Shown piece by piece: positions 54,659 through 62,709 of a stretch of 64,000 nt of DNA (position 1 is the stretch's first letter; every line of letters starts with the position of its first letter). The notes beneath the pieces were generated by a model, which was given only the letters and a program-made list of their open reading frames with translations, searched no databases and was not told the DNA's origin. The position numbers and the translations under genes were made by a program. Source of the stretch: Nitriliruptoraceae bacterium (GTDB lineage: Bacteria > Actinomycetota > Nitriliruptoria > Nitriliruptorales > Nitriliruptoraceae); contig JAGYKW010000002.1 of the NCBI GenBank assembly GCA_018401275.1, positions 107,940-171,939 of the forward strand, read 5' to 3'.

Positions 54659-55517
54659 TCAGATGCCCTTGGGCCGCAGCAGCCGCTCCGCGACGCCGCC
54701 GAGCCAGTCGATGCTGAGGGCGAGCAGTGCGGTCAGGATCCCACCGGTGAGCACGACGATGTTCTGTGACAGCTGGATGCCGGTACGGATCGCGACACCC
54801 AGGCCACCGCCACCGATGAGGAACGCGAGCGTCGCCATGCCCACGTTGATCACGAGCGCCGTGCGGACCCCGGCGAGCATGACGGGCACGGCGAGCGGCA
54901 GCTCGATGCGCCACAGGACCTCGCGCTGGGTCATCCCCATCCCGAGTCCCGCCTCGATGACGTCCTGGTCGACCTGCTGCAGCCCGACCATCGTGTTGCG
55001 CAGCACCGGAAGGATCGCGAACAGGATGAGCGCGAAGACGGTGATGACGAGGCCCGGGACCGAGCCATGTACCGATCGTGTTCTGCAGGAAGTTGTCGTT
55101 GGAGCGTCCGAAGACGCCTCCGAGGACCGAGAGCGCGATGACGAGCAGGCCGTAGGCGGGCACGGCCTGCCCGGCGTTCGCGACGGCGAGCGTCGGGGCC
55201 GCGAAGCGCTGCCCGCGGGGACGGGTCAGCCCGATGCCGAGCGGGATGGCGATGAGCAGCACGCCGATCGTCGAGAGCGCGGTGATGGTGATCTGCTCGC
55301 GCGTCTGGCGCAGCAGGCTGTCCGTCGCGAGCGCGCTCGCCGCCGAGCTCGACAGCTCCTGCGTCCCCAGCCACGTCCAGTAGCCGACGAGCACGAGCCC
55401 GAGCACGAGCGGTGTGACGATCAGTCCGATGTCATCACGGAGGTCGAAGCGGCGGATGCTGCGCGGCGTGCCATCATCGGTCGGGACGGCGGGAGGGGGA
55501 CCGGTGGTGACGCTCAT
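54659..55517 (-). pseudogene. Osmoprotectant ABC permease, one frame change
   Basis: ATG 55517 overlaps the ATPase stop. A cytoplasmic start (MSVTTGPPPAVPTDDG), a first helix (LIVTPLVLGLVLVGYWTWLG), an extra external loop, then the BPD-transport core: QITITALSTIGVLLIAIPLG, ANAGQAVPAYGLLVIALSVL. One base seems missing near 55065, after which VPGLVITVFALILFAILPVL, RNTMVGLQQVDQDVIEAGLG, GMTQREVLWRIELPLAVPVM and ALVINVGMATLAFLIGGGGL continue (EAA loop intact) to the stop at 54659. Likely functional if the lesion is a sequencing error. Confidence 0.85.
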
Positions 55518-56812
55518 GCGCCGCTCCCGGACGAGCTGGCACCGGACTCCTGCGCGGCCTCCAGACGCTCGTAGTGCTTGCGCGCCTCCTGGCGCATGCG
55601 GCCGATCACCTCGGTGAGCAGCTCGATCTGGACGACGCCCGCGTAGGTCCCGTCGCGCTCGACGATGACGGCCTGGCCGGCCGACGACGTGATCATCGCC
55701 TCGAGCGCATCGTGGAGGGTCGCGTTGCGCTCGACGAGCGCACGCACGACCGGGCCGATCTCGTGCAGCGGCCGGCTCGTGTCGGCGAGGTGCGTGTCGT
55801 TGAGCCAGCGGGCCGGACGTCCACGTTCGTCGAGCAGCAGCAGCCAGCGGTTGTCGCTCGCCTCGAGCAACCGGCGTGCGTCCTCGCGCGACGTGTCGCG
55901 CCGGACGACGGGGTACTCGGGGATGTCGAGACCGCTGACGCGCTCGAAGTGCAGGCCCTTGAGCGTCGAGCCCGACCCGATGAAGTCGTCGACGAAATCA
56001 TCGACGGGGTAGGCGAGGATGCGGGCGGGCGTGTCGAGCTGCGCGACGATGGAGCGCTCGCGCAGGATCGCGATGCGGTCGCCCATCTTCACGGCCTCGT
56101 CGATGTCGTGGGTGACGAACACGATGGTCTTCTGCACCTCGGCCTGCAGGCGCAGGAACTCGTTCTGCAGGCGGTCGCGGGTGATCGGGTCGACCGCGCC
56201 GAACGGCTCGTCCATGAGCATCACCGGCGGGTCGGCCGCCAGCGCGCGTGCGACGCCGACGCGCTGCGCCTGGCCACCCGACAGCTCCTTGGGATAGCGG
56301 TCGCGGTACTCGGACGGGTCGAGTCCGACGAGGTCGAGCAGCTCGTCGGTGCGCGTGCGGGTGCGCTTCGCGTCCCAGCCGAGCAGGCGGGGGACCGTGC
56401 CCACGTTCTCGGCGATCGTCTGATGGGGGAACAGCCCGATGCGCTGGATGACGTAGCCGATGCGCCGACGCAGCTCGTTGGGGTCGATATCGGTGACGTC
56501 CTCGCCGTCGAAGATGATGCGGCCGGACGTCGGTTCGATCATGCGGTTGATGAGGCGCAGCGTCGTCGACTTCCCGCAGCCGGACGGACCGACGAGCACG
56601 AGGATCTCGCCCTTGTGGATGTCGAGCGTGAGCTTCTCGACGGCAGGGTCAGCGCCGGGCGTGTAGATCTTCTCGACGCCGTCGAGATGGATCATCACGG
56701 GCGCGTCGGTCGGGTCACGGTCGCTGACCATGCCCGCCGGTCCGGCGTCCATCGCGTCGATCGCGTCGGTCGCGTCGGTCGCGCCCATGCTGTCCGTGGT
56801 CATCTCGCTCAT
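55514..56812 (-). CDS. Osmoprotectant ABC transporter ATPase with CBS domains
   Basis: 432 aa. Walker A LVGPSGCGKSTTLRLI, Q-loop YVIQRIGLFPHQTIAENVG, signature LSGGQAQRVGVARALAADPP, Walker B VMLMDEPFGAVDP, switch His in VFVTHDIDEAVKMGDR. From ~residue 285 there are tandem CBS domains (EDARRLLEASDNRWLLLLDE, ERNATLHDALEAMITSSAGQ), the ionic-strength sensors of OpuA/OpuC ATPases. The N-terminus has a DATDAIDAMDA microrepeat and may really begin at a later Met (residue 28). Confidence 0.92.
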   Translation of the reverse strand: MSEMTTDSMGATDATDAIDAMDAGPAGMVSDRDPTDAPVMIHLDGVEKIYTPGADPAVEKLTLDIHKGEILVLVGPSGCGKSTTLRLINRMIEPTSGRIIFDGEDVTDIDPNELRRRIGYVIQRIGLFPHQTIAENVGTVPRLLGWDAKRTRTRTDELLDLVGLDPSEYRDRYPKELSGGQAQRVGVARALAADPPVMLMDEPFGAVDPITRDRLQNEFLRLQAEVQKTIVFVTHDIDEAVKMGDRIAILRERSIVAQLDTPARILAYPVDDFVDDFIGSGSTLKGLHFERVSGLDIPEYPVVRRDTSREDARRLLEASDNRWLLLLDERGRPARWLNDTHLADTSRPLHEIGPVVRALVERNATLHDALEAMITSSAGQAVIVERDGTYAGVVQIELLTEVIGRMRQEARKHYERLEAAQESGASSSGSGA

Positions 56813-56909
56813 GCGTGCTGGCTCCTCGTCGGCGTCGTGTGCGTGTCGTCGTGCGGTCGTGGATGCGTCGTGGATGGGTCGTGCGTCCTTCGCGGTCGTC
56901 GGGCGCGGC

Positions 56910-57566
56910 TCAGCGCAGGCCGGGGGAGGTGGTCCTGCGCCCGATCGCGCCGAGCACGAGGTCGAGGCTGAGTGCGAGCAGGATGATGAACACGGTGCCG
57001 GTCCAGACCCGTTCGATGGAGAACGGGTTCCCGAGGCTGGTCAGCCCGCGCTGGATGTAGGAGCCGAGCCCGCCGCCACCGACGAGCACCGCGATCGCGG
57101 CGACACCGGTGATGAGCTGCGTGGAGACCCGCACGCCAGCGATGATGACGGGCCAGGCGAGCGGGATGCGGACGCGCAGCAGCTGCTGGGTCTGGCCCAT
57201 GCCCATGCCGCGTGCGGCCTCGACGACCGCCGGGTCGACCGCGTCGAGTCCGGTGACGGTGTTGCGCAGGATCGGCAGGATCGCGTAGAGGAACAGGGCG
57301 ATCTGTGCGGGCCGGTTCCCGATGCCGACGAGCGGGATGAAGATCGCGAACAGCGCGAGCGAGGGGATGGTGAGCAGCACCCCTGCGGTGCTGAGTGACA
57401 GCTGCTTCGCAGCGGCACGGTTCTGGACCACGATGCCGAGCAGGACCGAGAACAGCGTGGCGGCGAGCATGACGCCCAGCACGATGGTGGCGTGCTCGAT
57501 GGTGCGCTCGAGGATCCCCGAACGGTTGTCGAGGACGAAACCGAACCAACTGCGTACGCCATCCAT
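56910..57566 (-). CDS. Osmoprotectant ABC permease (first)
   Basis: 218 aa from ATG 57566, GGGAGG upstream. BPD-transport core: RTIEHATIVLGVMLAATLFS, LLTIPSLALFAIFIPLVGIG, EAA loop VEAARGMGMGQTQQLLRVRI then PLAWPVIIAGVRVSTQLITG, VAAIAVLVGGGGLGSYIQRG. Pairs with the second permease to form a heterodimeric channel. A 97-bp gap separates it from the ATPase gene; no terminator seen, so one operon is likely. Confidence 0.9.
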   Translation of the reverse strand: MDGVRSWFGFVLDNRSGILERTIEHATIVLGVMLAATLFSVLLGIVVQNRAAAKQLSLSTAGVLLTIPSLALFAIFIPLVGIGNRPAQIALFLYAILPILRNTVTGLDAVDPAVVEAARGMGMGQTQQLLRVRIPLAWPVIIAGVRVSTQLITGVAAIAVLVGGGGLGSYIQRGLTSLGNPFSIERVWTGTVFIILLALSLDLVLGAIGRRTTSPGLR

Positions 57567-57776
57567 GCTGTCCGCCTCCCTGTCCCCGGCGCTGTCGTGC
57601 GCGGGTGCTGTTCGGTATCGGACCGCAGTCGCTGGACGGCGACGATCCTGTGCTTCGCCCTCGAGGGGCCGGTCTCCGCTCCGTGGTGCCCCAGTCCGCC
57701 GCGGGTCCGCGGCGTCCGTCCGGCACGCGCTTCGAGCGTAGTCAGGCCGTCCGGCGGTCGCAGGGACCGCCCTCGC

Positions 57777-57782
57777 TAGCCT
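57777..57782 (+). promoter_or_regulatory. -10-like box of purU
   Basis: TAGCCT ends 7 nt before ATG 57790; no Shine-Dalgarno sequence; leaderless spacing. Confidence 0.45.
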
Positions 57783-57789
57783 GCGCAGC

Positions 57790-58650
57790 ATGAGCGCCCC
57801 ACAGACCTCGATCACGCGCCTCGTCGTCACGTGCGACGATCGGCCCGGCATCGTCAGTGCCGTGTCGACGTTCCTGCACGAGCACGGCGCGAACATCCTC
57901 GAGTCCGCACAGCACTCCTCGGACCCGAGCGAGGGCCTCTTCTTCCTGCGCATGGAGTTCGCCGCGACCCCCGAGGCGACCGCCGACATCGTCGGGAGCT
58001 TCGGTGGCGACGTCGCCGACCGCTACGCCATGCAGTGGTGGACGTGGCCGGCGCAGCGCCCCAAGCGGCTCGCCATCCTGGCCTCGAAGGTCGACCACTG
58101 CCTGCTCGACCTGCTGTGGCGTGCGCGCCGCGGCGACCTCGGCGCGGAGTGCGTCGTCGTCGCCTCCAACCACACGGTGCTGCGCGAGGCGGTCGAGCCG
58201 TTCGGCGTGCCGTTCGTGCACGTCCCCGTGCTGCCCGGTGGGAAGGCCGAGGCGGAGGAGGAGCTGCTGCGCCATCTCGTCGGCGCCTGCGACGTCGTCG
58301 TGCTCGCCCGCTACATGCAGATCGTCTCCGGTGACTTCCTCACGCGCGTCGGTGTGCCCGTCATCAACGTGCACCACTCGCTGCTGCCCGCGTTCGTCGG
58401 TGCGGATCCGTACCGGCAGGCGCGCGAGCGCGGCGTGAAGCTCATCGGCGCCACGGCCCACTACGTCACCGAGGACCTCGACGCCGGTCCGATCATCGAG
58501 CAGGACGTGATCCGCGTCGCGCACCGCGACGACGTGGCAGCGCTGCGCCGCTCCGGCGCGGACATCGAGCGGATCGTGCTCTCGCGGGCGGTGGCGTGGC
58601 ACTGCGCCGACCGGGTCGTGCGGCACGGCGGATCGACGGTGGTGTTCTGA
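57790..58650 (+). CDS. purU: Formyltetrahydrofolate deformylase
   Basis: 286 aa. N-terminal ACT domain (LVVTCDDRPGIVSAVSTFLH then EHGANILESAQHSSDPSEGL), then a formyltransferase-like core: RLAILASKVDHCLLDLLWRA, VVASNHTVLREAVEPFGVPF, DVVVLARYMQIVSGDFL, INVHHSLLPAFVGADPYRQA (His) and GVKLIGATAHYVTEDLDAGP with the catalytic Asp, ending PIIEQDVIRVAHRDD. Releases formate from 10-formyl-THF, balancing one-carbon units. Its TGA overlaps the next ATG (TGATG). Confidence 0.94.
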   Translation: MSAPQTSITRLVVTCDDRPGIVSAVSTFLHEHGANILESAQHSSDPSEGLFFLRMEFAATPEATADIVGSFGGDVADRYAMQWWTWPAQRPKRLAILASKVDHCLLDLLWRARRGDLGAECVVVASNHTVLREAVEPFGVPFVHVPVLPGGKAEAEEELLRHLVGACDVVVLARYMQIVSGDFLTRVGVPVINVHHSLLPAFVGADPYRQARERGVKLIGATAHYVTEDLDAGPIIEQDVIRVAHRDDVAALRRSGADIERIVLSRAVAWHCADRVVRHGGSTVVF

Positions 58651-59414
58651 TGGCGCAGCGGACGGTCCTGGTCACGGGTGCATCGAGCGGTATCGGCGAG
58701 GCGTGCGCGTACGCGTTCGCCGCCTCGGGCGACCGCCTCGTCCTTGTCGCGCGGCGCGGGGACCGGCTCGAGGCGCTCGCGGCGGAGCTCGAGCAGCAGC
58801 ACGGCACGCAGACGCTGCCCATCACGCTGGACGTGCGCGACCGTGAGGCCGTCGCGGCGACGCTGGGTGCGCTGCCCGACGACTGGCGCGATGTCGACGT
58901 GCTCGTCAACTCCGCGGGGCTCGCCGCAGGACTCGCTCCGGTGCAGGACGCGGACCCCGACGACTGGGACCGCATGATCGAGACGAACGTGCGGGGCGTG
59001 CTGAGCGTGACGCGTGCGCTGCTCCCTGGCATGCTGGAGCGTGGCAGCGGGCACATCATCAACGTCGGGTCGATCGCGGGTCGCGCGGCCTACCCGGCGG
59101 GAGCGGTGTACTCGGCGACGAAGGCGGCGCTCGACCGCATCACCTCAGGCCTGCGCATGGACCTGCTGGGCACCGGGCTGCGCGTCTCCACCGTCGATCC
59201 GGGCATGGTCGAGACCGAGTTCTCCGTCGTGCGCTTCCACGGCGACCAGGCTCGCGCCGACCGCGTGTACGAGGGGCTCCAGCCGCTCAGCGGCGCGGAC
59301 ATCGCAGAGGCGATCGTGTGGGTCGCCGACCGACCGCCCAACGTCGTCATCGCCGACATGATGATCCTGCCGGTCGCGCAGGCCGGCTCGGGCCTGCTGC
59401 ACCGCAAGGGCTGA
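58650..59414 (+). CDS. SDR oxidoreductase (YdfG-like 3-hydroxy acid dehydrogenase)
   Basis: 254 aa. VLVTGASSGIGEACAYAFAA (TGxxxGIG), NSAGLAAGLAPVQDADPDDW, INVGSIAGRAAYPAGAVYSA-TKAALD with Ser, Tyr and Lys of the catalytic triad, VSTVDPGMVETEFSVVRF. The pattern, especially VETEFSxVRFxGD, closely matches YdfG-type NADP-dependent serine/3-hydroxy-acid dehydrogenases. Coupled to purU by TGATG. Confidence 0.9.
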   Translation: MAQRTVLVTGASSGIGEACAYAFAASGDRLVLVARRGDRLEALAAELEQQHGTQTLPITLDVRDREAVAATLGALPDDWRDVDVLVNSAGLAAGLAPVQDADPDDWDRMIETNVRGVLSVTRALLPGMLERGSGHIINVGSIAGRAAYPAGAVYSATKAALDRITSGLRMDLLGTGLRVSTVDPGMVETEFSVVRFHGDQARADRVYEGLQPLSGADIAEAIVWVADRPPNVVIADMMILPVAQAGSGLLHRKG

Positions 59415-59440
59415 GCCGGCACTCCCAGGCGTCCGTCGGT

Positions 59441-59971
59441 TCAGGCGTCGATGGGCTCGAGGAGTCCGGACTCGACGTGGTAGAGCGCACCACCGACCCG
59501 GACCCCGCCGGGCAGGAACGGCAGCGAACGGATCCGGGTGACGTCGATGCGCAGGGCCGCGAGCTGGTCGCTGACGGTGCGGAACTCGAGGCTGCGGGTG
59601 TCGACCCCGTGCCGCTGGGCGATCAGCGTGTGGATGTCGGCTTCGTCACGCTGCGCCATCGCACACCGCGTGTGCGGCATCACGAGCACCCGGTCGACGC
59701 CCATCAGCAACGTCGCAAGAACGACGGACCGGAGCACATCATCGGTGACGCGGGCGCCGGCGTTGCGGATGATGAAGGCGTCGCCCTCGAGCAGGCCGAC
59801 GACGCCCAACGCATCGATCCGTGAGTCGATGCAGGTGAGGATCGCGAGGCCGCGGGCTGCGCTCCCCGGCAGTCCGGTGGCCTCGAAGTCGGCTGCGTAG
59901 ATGCCGTTCGCCGCGATGACGTCCGCGAACACGTCGTGGGGGAAGGGATGGTCCGGTCCGAGGTCGCCCAT
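59441..59971 (-). CDS. Beta-class carbonic anhydrase
   Basis: 176 aa from ATG 59971. Zinc ligands: Cys and Asp-Arg dyad in LAILTCIDSRIDALG, then MPHTRCAM (His and Cys). IIRNAGARVTDDVLRSVVLA is the other family block. Short, as in the actinobacterial (Rv1284-like) group. A TAGCCT box ends 8 nt upstream. Converts CO2 and bicarbonate, cytoplasmic. Confidence 0.92.
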   Translation of the reverse strand: MGDLGPDHPFPHDVFADVIAANGIYAADFEATGLPGSAARGLAILTCIDSRIDALGVVGLLEGDAFIIRNAGARVTDDVLRSVVLATLLMGVDRVLVMPHTRCAMAQRDEADIHTLIAQRHGVDTRSLEFRTVSDQLAALRIDVTRIRSLPFLPGGVRVGGALYHVESGLLEPIDA

Positions 59972-59979
59972 GCTGCGGG

Positions 59980-59985
59980 AGGCTA
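59980..59985 (-). promoter_or_regulatory. -10-like box of the carbonic anhydrase gene
   Basis: TAGCCT on the minus strand, 8 nt upstream of ATG 59971. Confidence 0.35.
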
Positions 59986-60003
59986 GCCCGAGCAACCGCG
60001 GGC

Positions 60004-60009
60004 TAGCAT
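60004..60009 (+). promoter_or_regulatory. -10-like box of the acyl-CoA dehydrogenase gene
   Basis: TAGCAT lies 27 nt before ATG 60037, leaving room for the AAGGAGG ribosome site (60024-60030): a normal leadered arrangement. Confidence 0.35.
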
Positions 60010-60036
60010 CCGATGGCGCGGCCAAGGAGGCCCCTC

Positions 60037-61236
60037 ATGTCCGTCCTCGCGACCGCCGACCACGATCCGCTCGACCTGCTGGATGTCGACGCGGGCCTCG
60101 ACGACACCCAGGTCCAGGTGCGCGACACGGTCGCGAAGCTGGTGCGGGGCCGCTACGAGCCTGAGCTCGCGGACTGGTTCGAGTCCGGCGTGCTGCCGAT
60201 GCGGGACATCGCGCGCGAGCTCGGTGAGCTCGGACTGCTCGGCATGCATCTCGAGGGCTACGGCTGCGCCGGTATGGACTCAGTCACGTACGGCGTCGCG
60301 TGCCGTGAGCTCGAGGCGGGCGACTCGGGGCTGCGCAGCTTCGTGTCCGTCCAGGGCTCGCTCGCGATGTTCCCGATCCACGAGTACGGGTCGGAGGAGC
60401 AGAAGCAGGAGTGGCTGCCGCGCATGGCGACCGGCGAGGCCATCGGATGCTTCGGTCTGACCGAGGCGGACTCCGGCTCCGACCCGGCAGCGATGCGCAC
60501 CCGCGCACGCCGTGATGGTCCGGGGGAGGACGCCGACTGGATCATCGACGGTTCGAAGATGTGGATCACCAACGGTGGTATCGCTGATGTCGCCGTCATC
60601 TGGGCCCGCTGCGACGACGACCGCGTGCGTGGCTTCGTCGTCCCGACCGACACGCCGGGCTTCGTCGCGAACGAGGTGCTGCGCAAGCAGTCGCTGCGTG
60701 CGTCGGTCACCAGCGAGCTCGTGTTCGAGGACATGCGCCTGCCCGCCTCCGCTGCGCTGCCCGGTGTCTCATCGATGCGCGGCCCGCTGTCGTGCCTGTC
60801 CGAGGCGCGCTACGGGATCGTGTGGGGCGTGACCGGCGCCGCTCGCCGCTGCCTCGAGTCGGCGCTCGACCATGCGATGACACGCACGCAGTTCGACAGG
60901 CCGATCGCGTCGTTCCAGCTCACGCAGCAGAAGCTCGTCGAGATGGCGGTCCGCGTCGAGCACGGGATGCTGCTGGCGCTGCATCTCGGGCACCGCAAGG
61001 ACGCCGGCACGGTCTCCGCGGCGCAGATCTCGATGGGGAAGTTGTCCAACGTGCGTGATGCGCTGTGGGTCGCCCGGGAGGCGCGGAGCGTGCTCGGTGC
61101 ATCGGGCATCACGCTCGACTATCCGGTGATGCGCCACATGGCGAACCTCGAGTCCGTGTTCACCTACGAGGGCACCAACGAGATCCACACGCTGATCGTC
61201 GGCGAGGCGCTCACCGGCATCCGCGCGTTCGTCTGA
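60037..61236 (+). CDS. Acyl-CoA dehydrogenase, glutaryl-CoA dehydrogenase-like
   Basis: 399 aa, AAGGAGG 6 nt upstream. MHLEGYGCAGMDSVTYGVAC, ECGDSGLRS-like region EAGDSGLRSFVSVQGSLAMF, CFGLTEADSGSDPAAMRTRA, WITNGGIADVAVIWAR, ARYGIVWGVTGAARRCLESA and catalytic Glu378 in FTYEGTNEIHTLIVGEALTG. The SGLRSF, ARYGI(x)WG and YEGT elements are those of glutaryl-CoA dehydrogenases. Degrades glutaryl-CoA to crotonyl-CoA with ETF as acceptor; other short-chain substrates are possible. Confidence 0.9.
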   Translation: MSVLATADHDPLDLLDVDAGLDDTQVQVRDTVAKLVRGRYEPELADWFESGVLPMRDIARELGELGLLGMHLEGYGCAGMDSVTYGVACRELEAGDSGLRSFVSVQGSLAMFPIHEYGSEEQKQEWLPRMATGEAIGCFGLTEADSGSDPAAMRTRARRDGPGEDADWIIDGSKMWITNGGIADVAVIWARCDDDRVRGFVVPTDTPGFVANEVLRKQSLRASVTSELVFEDMRLPASAALPGVSSMRGPLSCLSEARYGIVWGVTGAARRCLESALDHAMTRTQFDRPIASFQLTQQKLVEMAVRVEHGMLLALHLGHRKDAGTVSAAQISMGKLSNVRDALWVAREARSVLGASGITLDYPVMRHMANLESVFTYEGTNEIHTLIVGEALTGIRAFV

Positions 61237-61425
61237 CCTCGACCTCACGACCCGAGCCGGTTGGAGCGTGCTCGTCCGGGGCCGCGCGCAGGCCAGCGGA
61301 CGGGGTCTGGGCCCCCACGACGACTGATGTGCTGCGCTCGGGTCGCGGGTTGGAGGGGGCTGCGGCCGCGCGCTACCTTTCGCCCCATCGCACCGACGGT
61401 CCGTACAACCTGGGACCTGTCCTCT

Positions 61426-61499
61426 GCGGATGTAGCTCAGCTGGCTAGAGCGCCACCTTGCCAAGGTGGAGGTCGCGGGTTCGAATCCCGTCATCCGCT
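61426..61499 (+). tRNA. tRNA-Gly (GCC)
   Basis: Cloverleaf: acceptor GCGGATG/CATCCGC, D stem GCTC/GAGC, anticodon stem CCACC/GGTGG with loop TTGCCAA (GCC at 61460-61462), T arm GCGGG TTCGAAT CCCGT-type. Discriminator T; CCA not encoded. A strong hairpin follows. Confidence 0.95.
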
Positions 61500-61503
61500 C
61501 CCT

Positions 61504-61531
61504 ACAGAGCCGCCCCTCGGGGCGGTTCTGT
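61504..61531 (+). terminator. Terminator after tRNA-Gly
   Basis: ACAGAGCCGCCC pairs with GGGCGGTTCTGT (one G-T wobble), short C/T-CG loop, followed by GCGTTT. Confidence 0.8.
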
Positions 61532-61680
61532 GCGTTTCTGGCCAGCTGGACCCGAACTTCGTAACGGGCGTCGTAACAGACGCTTCGAAGAGGGACCCGC
61601 CCTGCCGCGCTGCGACACGCCTTGAGGGCTGAGGCGCGGGGACTGGGACCAAGACCAAGACCGAGACCGTGCTCGAGCGT

Positions 61681-62406
61681 TCAGCGTTCGGCGCTGCGTC
61701 CGTCGGGTGATGAGGGCTGCGCATCCAGGTCTGCGCCTCGGTGCGTGCCAGGAGCGGTGAACCATCGCACGAGCGCGACGGCGGACAGGGCGCCCACGAG
61801 TTGGCCGCCGAGGAATCCGGGCGCCGAGGCCGGTGCGATGCCGGTGAACGTGTCGCTCAGCATCCGCGCGAGCGTGACCGCGGGGTTCGCGAACGCGGTC
61901 GATGACGTGAAGAGGAGCGCGGCAGCGATGAACGCCCCGACGGAGACCGCGATGGCGCCACTGCTGCGACCTGCTCGCACCATCAGGAAGATGAGCAGCA
62001 CGAGCACCGCCGTCACCGCGGCCTCGGACGCGATGAGCGGCATGCCGTCGCGGCCGTTCACGGAGAGTGTCACGGCGGGCAGACCGAAGGTCAGGTTCGC
62101 GATCATGACGCCGATGGCGCCACCGACGACCTGCGCGACCACGTAGCTCGCGGCGCGCGCGCGAGGGAGGTGCCCGAGCAGCACCGCCGCGAGTGTCACC
62201 GCCGGGTTCAGGTGCGCACCGGAGATGGGAGCGAGCATCACGATGATGGCGGCGAGCGCGAGCCCGACGGCGATCGCGTGGGGGAAGAGTTGCGCGATCA
62301 GAGGACCGTCGTGGGTGACGGCGATCCCCGATCCGACGATCGCCCACAGCAGCAGCGCCGTACCGAGCAGTTCAGCGGCAGGAGCGCGCAACGGGCCGAT
62401 ATGCAT
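61681..62406 (-). CDS. Aquaporin / MIP family channel
   Basis: 241 aa. Both NPA boxes are present: SGAHLNPAVTLAAVL and STAFANPAVTLARML, with six hydrophobic helices between LLGTALLLWAIVGSGIAVTH and GFLGGQLVGALSAVALVRWF. Ser/Gly around the first NPA and the Arg after the second (VTLAR) form the selectivity filter. Water, glycerol or metalloid transport cannot be told apart by eye. A TAGCGT box ends 6 nt before the ATG. Confidence 0.92.
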   Translation of the reverse strand: MHIGPLRAPAAELLGTALLLWAIVGSGIAVTHDGPLIAQLFPHAIAVGLALAAIIVMLAPISGAHLNPAVTLAAVLLGHLPRARAASYVVAQVVGGAIGVMIANLTFGLPAVTLSVNGRDGMPLIASEAAVTAVLVLLIFLMVRAGRSSGAIAVSVGAFIAAALLFTSSTAFANPAVTLARMLSDTFTGIAPASAPGFLGGQLVGALSAVALVRWFTAPGTHRGADLDAQPSSPDGRSAER

Positions 62407-62709
62407 GGGCGGACGCTACCGCTCAGGACGGACGGACCGGCGTCAGGATGGGTCCCGAAAGGTGTCGTCGCAGGGTCCGTCCGGTGAACGTCAGTGGTGC
62501 GTCCTCCACCTGGTCCGCTGCCAAGGATGTCGCGCTGGGCGGGTGTCTCGGCCAGCACCTCGCCCGTGGAGCAGAGCGCGTCGAGTCGGAGAGTCGAGCC
62601 GCAGAACGGGTGCGCCCGCCCGGAGGGAGCTCGATGCTCCTGCCGCCCCGGCGCCGATAGCCTGCGGACAGTGTCAGCGCCCTCTGCGCGGACCGGGGAG
62701 CCTGCCGCC
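62407..62709. other. Divergent intergenic region, no gene seen
   Basis: About 300 bp between the aquaporin and the GNAT-AAA+ gene. Apart from the aquaporin -10 box and a TAGCCT (62657-62662) that could serve the plus strand, nothing is recognisable; frames here have no protein-like character. Confidence 0.5.
62413..62418 (-). promoter_or_regulatory. -10-like box of the aquaporin gene
   Basis: TAGCGT on the minus strand, 6 nt before ATG 62406; leaderless spacing. Confidence 0.4.
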
